A DNA stretch of 42,074 nucleotides from Candidatus Omnitrophota bacterium (GTDB taxonomy: Bacteria; Hinthialibacterota; Hinthialibacteria; Hinthialibacterales; Hinthialibacteraceae), in contig JABLXU010000050.1 of assembly GCA_013177805.1 (NCBI GenBank), positions 1 through 42,074 on the forward strand, read 5' to 3'. The notes below the pieces were generated by a model, which searched no databases, was not told the origin of the DNA, and worked only from the letters and a program-made list of their open reading frames with translations. Shown one piece after another: positions 16,951-25,680 of this stretch. Positions within the stretch are counted from its first letter, which is position 1. Each line of letters opens with the position of its first letter. Both the position numbers and the translations under genes were made by a program.

Positions 16951-18216
16951 TCAGGGAAAGGTTCGGACCAGCCGGAGGCCGTAATACCGGAAGCGGACAT
17001 CGCCGGAGACCGCGAAGCGGGAGGCCGAGCGGCATAGTTTGGCCTCGTGGAACCAGCTGCCGCCCCGCAAGATGCGATAGAAACCCGAGGGGGGGCCAAC
17101 GGGATTGGTTTGCGCGGCGGCCGGGTAAGGCCCCATCCAATCCGAGCACCACTCGAAAACATTACCGGCCATGTCATGGAGGCCCCAGACGTTCGGGGCA
17201 AGCGATCCCACAGGCATCGTGCTGGCGGTGTTTCCTTGATACCAGGCATGGGCGTCGATCTCGCGGGTGTCGTTGCCCCAGTAGAAGCGCGTGGTGGTCC
17301 CCGCGCGGCAGGCGTATTCCCATTCCGCCTCGGTGGGATGACGGAACTTGCCGAGGTATTTTTGATTGAGCCGCCGGATGAATTCCAGGCCGTCGCGGTA
17401 GGATAGTTGGTCCACAGGATTATCCGGCCGGCCCGGGAATGTGGAGGGATTGCTGCCCATCACCGCTTCCCATTGCGCCTGGGTGATTTCGTATTTCCCG
17501 ATATAAAAATCGTAGGTTAGCGTTACGGTGTGCTGAGGCAACTCATCGGAATCGCGGTCGGGATCATTGGCCGGCGAACCCATGGTGAAACTGCCCGCTT
17601 TCAGCAAAACCATCTCCAGCGGCCGGGCGCCGGGAGGCAGATTGGGCAAGGGGACGATGATCGTGTCCCCCAGTTTCCCAGGGACCGGGACGGGAGTCGG
17701 TGTTGGAACAATCGTGCGCCAATCCTGTTGAAAGAGGAGCAGGTCATTGGCGTCGATGGCGGTATCGTGATTCAGGTCCCGGGGATCATTGAAAGGAGAC
17801 GTGGTCCGCAGGTTCCACCCTTCCGTGAATAAAACCAGATCCAACCAGTTAGAGCGTAAGTCGCGGTTGACATCGGAGGGCCAGGTCTCCGGGGTAGTGG
17901 CCAGGGAGAGGTAAATGCTTAAATCCAGGGTATCGATTATGCCGTCCCGGTTCAGGTCCAGCTCGGGATACGGCGAATCGGCGGTCCGGGTATGCCACGC
18001 CTCCGCGAAACGGGCCAGATCCAACATGGAGACCGGGCGCCGCAACGGGGGGCGTTGCGGAAAGAGGGCCGGCTCGGCGCCGGAAGCAACGGGAACCGGT
18101 ATCGATGGCAGCCAGATCATTACCGTCAATCCAACCAGGAGCCATTGAATCCTCCCCCCAAAAAGTTGTATCCCGAAACACATACGATCCACTCCGGATA
18201 CCCGCCTTAAAACCAT
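16951..18216 (-). CDS. Secreted FGE-like (SUMF1-fold) protein with dockerin-like calcium repeats
   Basis: A 421-residue exported protein. After a signal peptide (about 1-47) come three dockerin-like loops (DLNRDGIIDTLD at 87-98, DVNRDLRSNWLD at 115-126, DLNHDTAIDAND at 147-158), which bind calcium in cohesin/dockerin-type modules. A Pro/Thr linker leads to a formylglycine-generating-enzyme-sulfatase domain (about 200-421) with FTMGS, HPTEAEWEYACRAG, WGLHDMAGNVFEWCSDW and LRGGSW. The copper-binding cysteine pair of true FGE is not visible, so it probably is not a sulfatase-activating enzyme; the fold is often reused for binding. ATG 18216 has GAGG nearby; ATG 18183 with GGAG at 8 bases is equally possible. 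Same strand as the export operon, 139 bases upstream of its first gene. Confidence 0.88.
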   Translation of the reverse strand: MVLRRVSGVDRMCFGIQLFGGRIQWLLVGLTVMIWLPSIPVPVASGAEPALFPQRPPLRRPVSMLDLARFAEAWHTRTADSPYPELDLNRDGIIDTLDLSIYLSLATTPETWPSDVNRDLRSNWLDLVLFTEGWNLRTTSPFNDPRDLNHDTAIDANDLLLFQQDWRTIVPTPTPVPVPGKLGDTIIVPLPNLPPGARPLEMVLLKAGSFTMGSPANDPDRDSDELPQHTVTLTYDFYIGKYEITQAQWEAVMGSNPSTFPGRPDNPVDQLSYRDGLEFIRRLNQKYLGKFRHPTEAEWEYACRAGTTTRFYWGNDTREIDAHAWYQGNTASTMPVGSLAPNVWGLHDMAGNVFEWCSDWMGPYPAAAQTNPVGPPSGFYRILRGGSWFHEAKLCRSASRFAVSGDVRFRYYGLRLVRTFP

Positions 18217-18426
18217 TTTCAACCTCGAGTCCTTACTCCTTCCGCGCTATCCCTTCACCTGTTTTTCTCATTCTGATTAAAACCTTGCCCGAAGGCAAGC
18301 GAACCGGCCGCCGCGGGAAAGAGGGGAGGAGTGGATCCGGCAGAAAGAACAGAAACCTTCAACTTTGTACTAGGCCACCGTAAAATCAGAGCCGGGGCAC
18401 CGAACCAAAGACTTTGAGGTAGTGCA

Positions 18427-19452
18427 ATGGGTTATATTGAGAAATATTCGATCCAGACTGAAGCGGAAGCGATTCAATTTCTCAAGAACAATATCCGCGC
18501 GAAAGCTCTCCTTGAAAACACCTTGGAATACACAGGGGATGGGGATTCCCCGTTCACCACAATCCGCAACATGCTGATCGCCATCAAGGAAATCGCGGAC
18601 CATTTCCGGGACAGTGGGTCATGGGAGCTGGAATACTGGCTGGGACGGGGATTTTCCTGGTGTGGCGAGCATTACAGCTCAATCGAACATTTCGAGCGGG
18701 CTTACCGTCTATCGGAAGGGCATCTGGACAATCAGATTCCTCCCGCGCGCAAAAAAAAGGAAGACCTTTTTGACCGCAACGATATTGCCTACGCCACGGG
18801 TGAAGCATGCCTCAAGGTGGGCCACGCGTCGTTCATCAGCAAGGCCATCGAGCATTTGAAAAAGTTACTGGAGAATTGCACCGGCTACCATCCGGGGATC
18901 GCGCGGCTGGCCGAAGCCTACTTCGACGCGGAACAATTCATGGAGGCCGCCGCCGCTGCCGAGGAAGCGCACAACCGGTTGAAAACTGATTCCCATTGGT
19001 CCAATCAAGTGGATAATCCCCGGGCGATGAGCATCCTGCTCTCAAAATGCTATTCGCGCGAAGCCCTGCGCCTGCGGGATTTGGGGGAAATCCCCCGGGT
19101 GGTGGAAGTGCTGGAACAAGCGCGTGTCAAAGGCATCATCAAACCGATCGATATGGATTTGTTGAAACGGCTGCAGAAACAGGAGCGCATCCTGACTACC
19201 GAGCGGCATCATCTCGAGCAGATCATCACCAGCAAACCGGTGATGTTCGTCATCCGCCGTGAACTCAAGAAAAACTATCCCGATGTCACGTTCGATTATG
19301 AGGCCATCCGTAAGGAGTTGCTGCGCCGCATGGGCGCCGACTCGCAACCGGACGCCACACCACCCCTCGCGGTGGAAAAGGAAAACGGCGGCGAATCCGC
19401 CTTGAAAACCACGGAGGAATTGCATGGGCGGGGGGTACGGCCAGAGGAATAG
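18427..19452 (+). CDS. TPR-like helical repeat protein, unknown function
   Basis: A 341-residue soluble protein with no signal peptide. Regular helix pairs occur through the middle: WLGRGFSWCGEHYSSIEHFERAYRLSEG (about 70-98), AIEHLKKLLEN (about 140), and a LAEAYFDAEQFMEAAAAAEEAHNRL unit (about 158-182), in the tetratricopeptide pattern. The C-terminal part (about 235-300) looks like a separate helical domain. GAGG at 18415-18418 is 8 bases before the ATG. It starts divergently from the FGE-like gene, about 200 bases away, and converges with the long P-domain/VCBS gene on its other side. TPR proteins mediate protein binding; the partner is not evident. Confidence 0.7.
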   Translation: MGYIEKYSIQTEAEAIQFLKNNIRAKALLENTLEYTGDGDSPFTTIRNMLIAIKEIADHFRDSGSWELEYWLGRGFSWCGEHYSSIEHFERAYRLSEGHLDNQIPPARKKKEDLFDRNDIAYATGEACLKVGHASFISKAIEHLKKLLENCTGYHPGIARLAEAYFDAEQFMEAAAAAEEAHNRLKTDSHWSNQVDNPRAMSILLSKCYSREALRLRDLGEIPRVVEVLEQARVKGIIKPIDMDLLKRLQKQERILTTERHHLEQIITSKPVMFVIRRELKKNYPDVTFDYEAIRKELLRRMGADSQPDATPPLAVEKENGGESALKTTEELHGRGVRPEE

Positions 19453-19523
19453 AGGGGGACTTTTCTTTACTCTTTTGCGAGGAGGGGATGTATTTCGTTT
19501 TTTCCGGATTTCCTTCATTCAGA

Positions 19524-19545
19524 TCCTCTCCCTACGGGAGAAGGA
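19524..19545. repeat. Intergenic hairpin repeat, copy 4
   Basis: TCCTCTCCC-TAC-GGGAGAAGGA forms a short stem between two convergent genes (stops at 19452 and 19659). It is the same repeat type as the other CCCTCTCCC copies and may end transcripts from both sides. Confidence 0.5.
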
Positions 19546-19658
19546 ATTCCTTGACGATCCCTTTCAGAATCATAGCCCGGATCAAGTTAGGCAACCGGGT
19601 GGTAAGTTGGTTAGTTATTTTTTCACTTTTCCCCCTGATCAAACTAGAACCTTCCTTC

Positions 19659-22600
19659 TCAATGCCAATTCCAATGCGGCACGAGGGTTTGGGAGGTATT
19701 GAGCAGCAATACCAGTTCCTTGGAAAAATCATCCAGAAAGACAATATCCTCCCACCCATCGCGGTTCAGATCGAGCGTCCCCAGGCGCAGGGAGGAGAAG
19801 GGGCTGCTGCGGCGGCCGGTGACAAAGGTCACCGCGTCGGTGAATTCGCCGGGATTCTCGCCGCAAAGCACACTCAACTGCTCATAACTGTCTCCCCCGC
19901 TGCGCTGGCGGCTGATGATCATCAAGTCGTTCTTTGCGTCGCGGTCGAGATCGGTGACCAGCACATCGTCGTGGATGGCCCGTTCCGGCAAGCGGGCAAT
20001 TTTGGTTTGATGAAAGCGGCCGCTGTGAGAAGATAATAAGCGCAGCGACCCGTCGAATGGCACTACGAACAAGTCGGGCAGACCGTCTCCGTCCGCGTCC
20101 CATTTGCGAAAGCCTGTCATATTGTTGCCCAGGAGGGTATCTTCCAATGAAAATTTATCCCGGACCTGGAAGCGGGCCCCATCCAAGCGTTCGCATATGA
20201 TTACGGCGGGATTGCGTTGGGTGATCAGCACCAATTCCGTGTCCCGGCCTTGACCAATATCCACGAAATCCAGGGCTTGCAGATCCTGGGGGGCCAGACC
20301 ATCGAGCGCGAAACGTTGCGAACGCGGATCCAAGGTAGTGGGATCGACCTCAATCCGCACCAAGGCGTTAAACCATCCCTCTTGGAGTTGGAGCACGTAG
20401 ATTTCATCCGGCGGGTTCCGGTCGAGATCCCGGCACACCATGGGCTGCACCCGCCCTAATCGCTGAAGCGGCGATACATCGAAATAGGGCATTTCAATCT
20501 CCAGACGCCGGGAGAACGGTTGCGCTCCGCCACCCAAGAGAACTACCAATTTTTCATCCAGATAGGACAAAGCGCAGATATCTTGCGAGCCGTCCCCGTC
20601 CACGTCGCCACACGCCAGGAACTCGACTTCCACCCCGGCCGGAAAGACGGACTTACGGAGAGGCTCATGAGGTTCTCCGGTTGATTCGAACAGGATGACT
20701 TGGCCCAAGCTTGGCGCGCTGGTCACCACATCGGGGTGACCGTCCTGCGTCAAGTCCGCCACGATCAGATCTACCGGCCGTGATCCGATCGCAATGGAGG
20801 AGAACTGCTGGATCGAGAAGCTGTTCGTGCACAAAAAACTGAAAATGGGCGTGGGGGTGGCCGTGGGGGTGAGGGTAAAAGTTGGTGTCGGCCTCACGAT
20901 TGTCGGGCTGGGCGTGGGAGTAAACGTAACCGTGGGACTGGGGGTAATGGTGGGGGTGAAGGTCTCTGTTGGGATGAACGTCGGCGTAAATGTCCATGTC
21001 GGTGACGGTGTAGCCGTGGGGGTGAAAGTCGGTGTAGGCGCCACCGTGGGAGTATGGGTTGGCGTATAGGTTGGTGAAGGCGTGGCTGTGGGGGTGAAGG
21101 TCTCTGTCGGGGTGAATGTCGGCGTTAATGTCCATGTCGGTGACGGAGTCGATGTGGGCGTATAGGTTGCTGTCGGCGTAAAGGTCGGGGATGGCATTAC
21201 CGTGGCAGTAAACGTCGCAGTCGGGGTGAACGTCGGTGTAAATGTCCATGTGGGTGACGGTGTAGCCGTAGGAGTGAAAGTCGCGGTAGGGCTTGGCGAG
21301 GGCGTAAAGGTAAAAGTCGCGGTGGGAATGGGCGTAGGCGAATGGGTGGGTGTGAAGGTTGGTGTCGGCGCCACTGTGGGAGTATTGGTTGGGGTATAGG
21401 TCGGGCTAGGCGTAAAAGTCGGTGATGGAGTTTCTGTAGGAGTGGGCGATGGAACCGGTTCCCCGGTTTCTTCCCACGGATCGGTCCACATGGGCTGAGT
21501 GGCATTAAGGATTATACTTGGACTGCTGTATCCCCACCGGGTCAACGCGACATAACGGGCTTTGCCGTTGGCATTGAAATTCAGCTTGGTGCTGAGGGCC
21601 ATGGCAGGAAATAACGGATTCGTAGGAATATGATCGGTGACTCCGTCGCCATTATAATCATTCCAATTCCTGGAATCGGGAAACATGTTATTGATATGCG
21701 TGCCGACGAGGAGGAGTTCCGCCAATAATCCGGGATTCATATTGATGAATTCATGCGTGATTTCATATCCCCAAAGATCGTGATTTTCCGGTTTATAACC
21801 AATGCCTATAAACGTACTGATCTGCGTGGTGCTGGATTCCACTTTGTCAAACACATAGATTTCCGGTTTATAATCTCCCGGCCGGATTTCAGTCATGTTA
21901 AAGGTATTGACCCCGGCATAGTCAGGAGTTTGAAATTGGTTGGCGGCCAAGGGATTTCCCATCAAGGGGTAAATATAACGAGTGATCACAGTGGGATCAT
22001 CGGGCACCGTTTCCGTTTCGAACGAATATTCTTGAATAAGGAGCAAACTGGCCTGATTATCGATCCGGCACCAAGTCACCCATTGAATCAAATCGCAGAC
22101 AAGCGACTCATTGCCTGAATCCAATAGGAAATGACTAGAATAAATATCCGTGTTGCGCGACTCGTTGAGAGCCGTGCCGCTGATCTTTTGAATCTCAATG
22201 GACGGGTGCCGGTCCTCGGGATAGGTATCCAACACGTCCAAGGATGTAAGATGCCAATTTTTGTTCCGGTGATGAACAATCAACGAAGAGAAATGAACTG
22301 TGTTGCGGATTGGTACCGCCTCTGTCGGAGGATCATAAAAAGCGCCCAGAGATTTGTAGTTGGTTATGACATTATTGGGTGGAATTTCCGCGGAAATGTT
22401 CCGGTCGCCGATACACCCATAACCATCGACGAAGAGCGAAAGGTTCTGAAAACGATCCGACGGATCATTATATTGTTCCAAAAATGCATAATCAACGAAT
22501 TCCACATCGACGGAAAATTCGATCAACGAGCCCTCCACTTCTGTTCCTTTGTCTTTCACGACAAGCGTCCAGTTTCCGTGCGGGAACGATCCCACTAAAC

Positions 22601-23081
22601 TGCTCAAGAGCCCTACGGGATTGTCCTTCGAATTATATACCGCATCGATACTGTATTTGCCCCCTGCACTCGCTGGCAGATCTTCATGCAATTTCACTTC
22701 GAGACCCAACGGAGAAACCACCCCAACATACAAGTCCGAAGGCCGGGGGTGATCGATCTTGACCGTGATATCCACATCCGCGATCAATTCCCCATCCGCT
22801 TCCATGCGCATGGTGAATGTTTGGCCTTGCGAGGAATGAATTCTGGCATCAAACGGCTGAGGCGGTTCCGGACTGAGCGATATTTTCTTTTTCCGAGGCT
22901 GATATTCATTGATTTGCGCCGAGGATTCCTGAACCGTTAGTAAAGCAAAAATAAACAAAAAAACAGCAATGATTATCCTTTTCAACCAAACGATTTCCAA
23001 GCCAATGTTGTCTTGAATGCAGATCCACGGGTTTGGAATAATACTTTTCAAAAAGCGGAAATGCGTGTTCATCGCTACCAT
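19659..23081 (-). CDS. Large exported protein: P-domain, Pro/Thr stalk, VCBS/FG-GAP repeats
   Basis: A 1140-residue protein. A hydrophobic segment at 35-50 followed by SSAQ suggests export, although it sits about 35 residues in. Residues 90-197 match a proprotein-convertase P-domain (VDITVKIDHPRPSDLYVGVVSPLG, then HGNWTLVVKDKG). About 200-540 is unrecognised. Residues 543-745 are a low-complexity TPT/SPT stalk. From about 760 to the end come six or so FG-GAP/VCBS blades (DVDGDGSQDICAL, DADGDGLPDLFVV, DLNRDGWEDIVFL), which bind calcium and form a propeller. This suggests a surface-displayed adhesin or ligand-binding protein. ATG 23081 has GGAAGGAA 11 bases upstream. No protease domain accompanies the P-domain, which is usually attached to one. 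Confidence 0.85.
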   Translation of the reverse strand: MVAMNTHFRFLKSIIPNPWICIQDNIGLEIVWLKRIIIAVFLFIFALLTVQESSAQINEYQPRKKKISLSPEPPQPFDARIHSSQGQTFTMRMEADGELIADVDITVKIDHPRPSDLYVGVVSPLGLEVKLHEDLPASAGGKYSIDAVYNSKDNPVGLLSSLVGSFPHGNWTLVVKDKGTEVEGSLIEFSVDVEFVDYAFLEQYNDPSDRFQNLSLFVDGYGCIGDRNISAEIPPNNVITNYKSLGAFYDPPTEAVPIRNTVHFSSLIVHHRNKNWHLTSLDVLDTYPEDRHPSIEIQKISGTALNESRNTDIYSSHFLLDSGNESLVCDLIQWVTWCRIDNQASLLLIQEYSFETETVPDDPTVITRYIYPLMGNPLAANQFQTPDYAGVNTFNMTEIRPGDYKPEIYVFDKVESSTTQISTFIGIGYKPENHDLWGYEITHEFINMNPGLLAELLLVGTHINNMFPDSRNWNDYNGDGVTDHIPTNPLFPAMALSTKLNFNANGKARYVALTRWGYSSPSIILNATQPMWTDPWEETGEPVPSPTPTETPSPTFTPSPTYTPTNTPTVAPTPTFTPTHSPTPIPTATFTFTPSPSPTATFTPTATPSPTWTFTPTFTPTATFTATVMPSPTFTPTATYTPTSTPSPTWTLTPTFTPTETFTPTATPSPTYTPTHTPTVAPTPTFTPTATPSPTWTFTPTFIPTETFTPTITPSPTVTFTPTPSPTIVRPTPTFTLTPTATPTPIFSFLCTNSFSIQQFSSIAIGSRPVDLIVADLTQDGHPDVVTSAPSLGQVILFESTGEPHEPLRKSVFPAGVEVEFLACGDVDGDGSQDICALSYLDEKLVVLLGGGAQPFSRRLEIEMPYFDVSPLQRLGRVQPMVCRDLDRNPPDEIYVLQLQEGWFNALVRIEVDPTTLDPRSQRFALDGLAPQDLQALDFVDIGQGRDTELVLITQRNPAVIICERLDGARFQVRDKFSLEDTLLGNNMTGFRKWDADGDGLPDLFVVPFDGSLRLLSSHSGRFHQTKIARLPERAIHDDVLVTDLDRDAKNDLMIISRQRSGGDSYEQLSVLCGENPGEFTDAVTFVTGRRSSPFSSLRLGTLDLNRDGWEDIVFLDDFSKELVLLLNTSQTLVPHWNWH
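20846..21454. repeat. Low-complexity Pro/Thr stalk-coding repeat
   Basis: About 609 bases of degenerate short repeats encode TPTFTPT/PSPT units of the stalk. Longer units recur, for example TPTVAPTPTFTPT occurs twice and PSPTWTFTPTF three or four times, showing amplification in blocks. The opposite strand is a glycine/valine-coding open frame by base composition alone. Confidence 0.85.
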
Positions 23082-23507
23082 GTCAAAAAAAATTCCTTCC
23101 GCCCTTCGTCTATATCAGAGAAGAAATAATCTCCGGATTCCTCCGGGGATTCCTGTTGCGTTGCAACAAGTGAAATGATGGATGTAAGAATGTATTTATA
23201 TATCCAAGCCATGTTGATCGTCACGGACCGCTTTCCGCCAGTTCATTGAACCGATATGCCGGATCCGAAAAGTCCCTCGTTCCACCTCACGGCCGGGACC
23301 GGGCATGGACACGGCCCCATCAATCACGCCGAACCGCTTCCCCCATGGATTCCCACACACAGCGGCGGTCCCCTTCCGCCGGTAAAAACGCATCGTCAGC
23401 AGTTTATCACCGAACACTCCAAATGACCACTAAATCTCTTGGGAGATAGCATTTCCGCGCGTCAACCTCATGTGGATTCGTGATTCACCGCCGCGCCCGT
23501 AATGCGC
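23082..23507. other. Intergenic stretch upstream of the P-domain gene
   Basis: About 425 bases between cobT and the P-domain gene. No supported gene, hairpin or repeat is seen. A 73-codon minus-strand frame (23196-23417) has no ribosome site and no recognised motif. It presumably holds the promoter of the large gene, but no convincing boxes are visible. Confidence 0.4.
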
Positions 23508-24596
23508 TCAAACGGCCGTATGGGCCGGCTTCATGCCGTTGAACAGCGCGGCGGCGGCATCCAGCAGGGGAAGGGTCAGCAGCGCTTTGGCGGCTTCGTC
23601 CATGTGTGATCCCACCCGGGGCAATGGATCTAAGTTCAATTGGTTGAGGAGTTGGGCCGCATAGGGCGTATCCGGCAGGCCGGACGCGAACAAAGCCCCT
23701 GTGACGTGGGGATCGATTCGTGCCGCCACGGCCGCCGCAGTCACGGCGGACAGCCCTCCCAGCCATACGGGGAGGTGATGCGCGGTAGCTTGCAGGATAG
23801 CCCCCGCCAAGGCTGCGGTTTCCAGCCCTCCCAGGCAGGCCAGCAGCGAGACGGGATTGCGGATGGCATCCCCGTGATGCTTCAAGGCCGCCTGGATCAT
23901 GTCACTTTCAATCGATTCCCTGCCCTGCCCCCTGTCGTTCGAGTCCGGGACAGAGTATTCCAACACCCAGGCGGCGAGAGCGGCGGCCGACGTAGCACTC
24001 CCCTGCCCGAAGCCATTTAATATGAGCAATCGATCTCCGTGTTCCAACGCTTTCCCTGCGGCGTCCGCCCCAACTTTCATAGCCTGCTTGACCTCGGCGA
24101 TGGTCAGGGCGGCTTCTTGGGTGAAATCGCGGGTTCCGGGACGCACCGGTTGGTGAAGAACCCCGGGGATCGCGCCGCCGGGAGTCGAGATCCCCACATC
24201 GAAAACGCGCAGGTTCACTCCGTACAGCCGGGACAACACGCGGACCGCTGAACTCTCTTGGACCAGTTGCCGCAGAGTTTGCCGGGTATCGTAGGGTGTA
24301 TCATCGCTGGCAGCCGAAGCGGTGAATCCATGATCGGCGGCGAAGATCAAGAGGCTTCGGGGCTGGGTTTGAGGCGTATGTGTAGCCTGGGCAGCGCTGA
24401 GCTTCACGGCCAGGGTTTCGAACCATCCCAACCGGTCCGAAGCACCGGTCAATTCTTCCCAGCGCGCCCGGGCGGCCTGCTCGAAATGAGACGGATCGTG
24501 GCCATGGTGATGATGCCCATGTGTGCGGGCATGGTGCTGAGAATGGGGATGATGGGAATAGGTCACGAGGCGTTCCCCTGGATAGCCGGAGGACAT
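23508..24596 (-). CDS. CobT-like nucleotide:base phosphoribosyltransferase, divergent
   Basis: A 362-residue member of the nicotinate-nucleotide--dimethylbenzimidazole phosphoribosyltransferase family, which activates the lower base of cobalamin. Family signs are FAADHGF (85-91), LRVFDVGIS (129-137), RPGTRDF (152-158), ACLGGLETAALAGAILQA (253-270) and LPLLDAAAALFNGM (342-355). Several key spots differ: the glycine-rich GEMGIGNTT motif reads NGFGQGSAT (194-202), and the C-terminal LGEGTGA with the catalytic Glu reads VGSHMDEAA (328-336). Residues 15-37 hold 12 histidines. ATG 24596 is used; a GTG at 24566 is possible and would still keep the His tract. It lies 49 bases after a pseudopilin gene, both behind a cobalamin riboswitch. 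It may use another base than DMB, or have lost activity. Confidence 0.8.
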   Translation of the reverse strand: MSSGYPGERLVTYSHHPHSQHHARTHGHHHHGHDPSHFEQAARARWEELTGASDRLGWFETLAVKLSAAQATHTPQTQPRSLLIFAADHGFTASAASDDTPYDTRQTLRQLVQESSAVRVLSRLYGVNLRVFDVGISTPGGAIPGVLHQPVRPGTRDFTQEAALTIAEVKQAMKVGADAAGKALEHGDRLLILNGFGQGSATSAAALAAWVLEYSVPDSNDRGQGRESIESDMIQAALKHHGDAIRNPVSLLACLGGLETAALAGAILQATAHHLPVWLGGLSAVTAAAVAARIDPHVTGALFASGLPDTPYAAQLLNQLNLDPLPRVGSHMDEAAKALLTLPLLDAAAALFNGMKPAHTAV

Positions 24597-24645
24597 CCGT
24601 TTCCGGCGTCGTTGGAGATTTTCATATCCGTTCCGGGGATTCCCG

Positions 24646-25368
24646 TCAATGCCCGCGCGCCTGCACCACCCGCGTGCGGATGGCCCCGTGAATAGTCAGC
24701 TCGAACTCGCCGTACCAGGTCCGCCGGGGATCGGTTTCGTCCGGCCCAATGCGCAATGGGAAGGCCACGGCGCGGTCCGGGTTGAACTGCTCCACGTTGA
24801 GATGCAGGCAGCGGACCAGCCAGACATCGGCATCCCACTCCGTTTCGATGTTGTATTCGCCACCCGCGTATCCCCCCGCGTCGGCGGCGGCACTGTTGTA
24901 GGCGTAGCGCAGAAACCGCCACTGGGGAACCTCTTTGCCCGATAAATCCGAGCCGTTACAAGACGGATAAGCAGCCACGGGGCGGTTGTGCTCGCGGCGC
25001 AGCATGGGGCAATACAAGGCCGCCTCGGGGCAGTAGCCGCCCTCGGCCAGCAGGAGCGACACGCCGCTCCAAAAGCCGTTGGCCGCCGGCCCGCAACCAT
25101 AAGCGGTGTAGCCCGGCTGGGGCTTGATATCAGCCAGGCCGTCGGCCGGGGGGAAGCGGTTGTAATCGAGCCGGTACGAAAGCAAAGCGTTATGCAGGGT
25201 ACGGAGATTTTGCTGGCAGGCGGCGGCGTCGGCCCGCTCCATGGCGCTGAGGTAGTTCGCGCCCACGATGGCGGACAGAATGCCGAGCACGACCACCGCG
25301 ATGAGCAGTTCGATCAGGGTGAAACCGCAACGGTTCACCAAGGCGGAATGGGAAGCCGGTTTCTTCAA
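24646..25368 (-). CDS. Type II/IV pseudopilin-like protein with N-terminal methylation motif
   Basis: A 240-residue prepilin-like protein: GFTLIELLIAVVVLGILSAI after a short basic leader is the classic prepilin peptidase site (cleavage after Gly, Glu at +5) plus the hydrophobic pilin helix. The C-terminal domain (about 60-240) is Cys-bearing and of the type found in the many orphan pseudopilins of Planctomycetes-Verrucomicrobia-like bacteria. The start is a TTG at 25368 with GAGG 7 bases before it; the longer frame to 25443 also starts with TTG and lacks that site. It is the first gene behind the cobalamin riboswitch and is followed by cobT. No secretion ATPase or other pilin genes are near. 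Its part in cobalamin biology is unknown. Confidence 0.85.
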   Translation of the reverse strand: MKKPASHSALVNRCGFTLIELLIAVVVLGILSAIVGANYLSAMERADAAACQQNLRTLHNALLSYRLDYNRFPPADGLADIKPQPGYTAYGCGPAANGFWSGVSLLLAEGGYCPEAALYCPMLRREHNRPVAAYPSCNGSDLSGKEVPQWRFLRYAYNSAAADAGGYAGGEYNIETEWDADVWLVRCLHLNVEQFNPDRAVAFPLRIGPDETDPRRTWYGEFELTIHGAIRTRVVQARGH

Positions 25369-25498
25369 CGCGTTTCCTCGCGCGCTTGGAACCGCCGGCC
25401 GGTGAGATCCACGGGAAGCATCAGGTCCGCAGGGGGAGATCAATCACGGTGGGCGTCCCTGGGCCTTCTCCGCGGGCGGCTGTCAGGTTCCAGAATGA

Positions 25499-25678
25499 CG
25501 GGAAGGCAGGTTTCCTGGCTCCCGGGCTGATTTCTGTCCTATTCCCCCGCCTTCTCATCCCGTCGGGACAATGGCGCACGGGGTTTCGTTCCCGGATACA
25601 GTGGCGGGACCGCGCCGGCTTCGCACCGGCTTCCCTTTTGGCTCCGTGCGGACACGGATCACCTTCCCATGATGGATA
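25499..25678 (-). ncRNA. Cobalamin (adenosylcobalamin) riboswitch
   Basis: Read on the minus strand, the segment has a closing P1 stem (GGGAAGG at 25678-25672 pairing perfectly with CCTTCCC at 25506-25500), the core GCCACTG (25605-25599), a GCCGGTGCGAAGCCGGC hairpin before it, and the B12-box form AGCCAGGAAACCTGCC at 25520-25505. The order and spacing match the Rfam cobalamin class. Ligand binding should lower expression of the genes behind it: the pseudopilin and cobT-like genes starting 130 bases downstream. Possible expression-platform pairing: GGAACC near 25489 with GGTTCC near 25393. Confidence 0.93.
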
Positions 25679-25680
25679 AC

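Noticed and set aside
16951..18216. True sulfatase-activating formylglycine enzyme
   Set aside because: The catalytic/copper-binding cysteine pair is not visible and no sulfatase gene is close.
20665..21249. Minus-strand frame rich in His/Asp
   Set aside because: A shifted frame of the stalk repeat; lacks a start site.
20794..21399. Plus-strand frames coding for glycine/valine-rich repeats
   Set aside because: They are the complement of the Pro/Thr stalk codons; no ribosome site, and the composition is fully explained by the minus-strand gene.
23196..23417. 73-codon minus frame upstream of the P-domain gene
   Set aside because: No ribosome site and no recognised motif; may be chance in GC-rich DNA.
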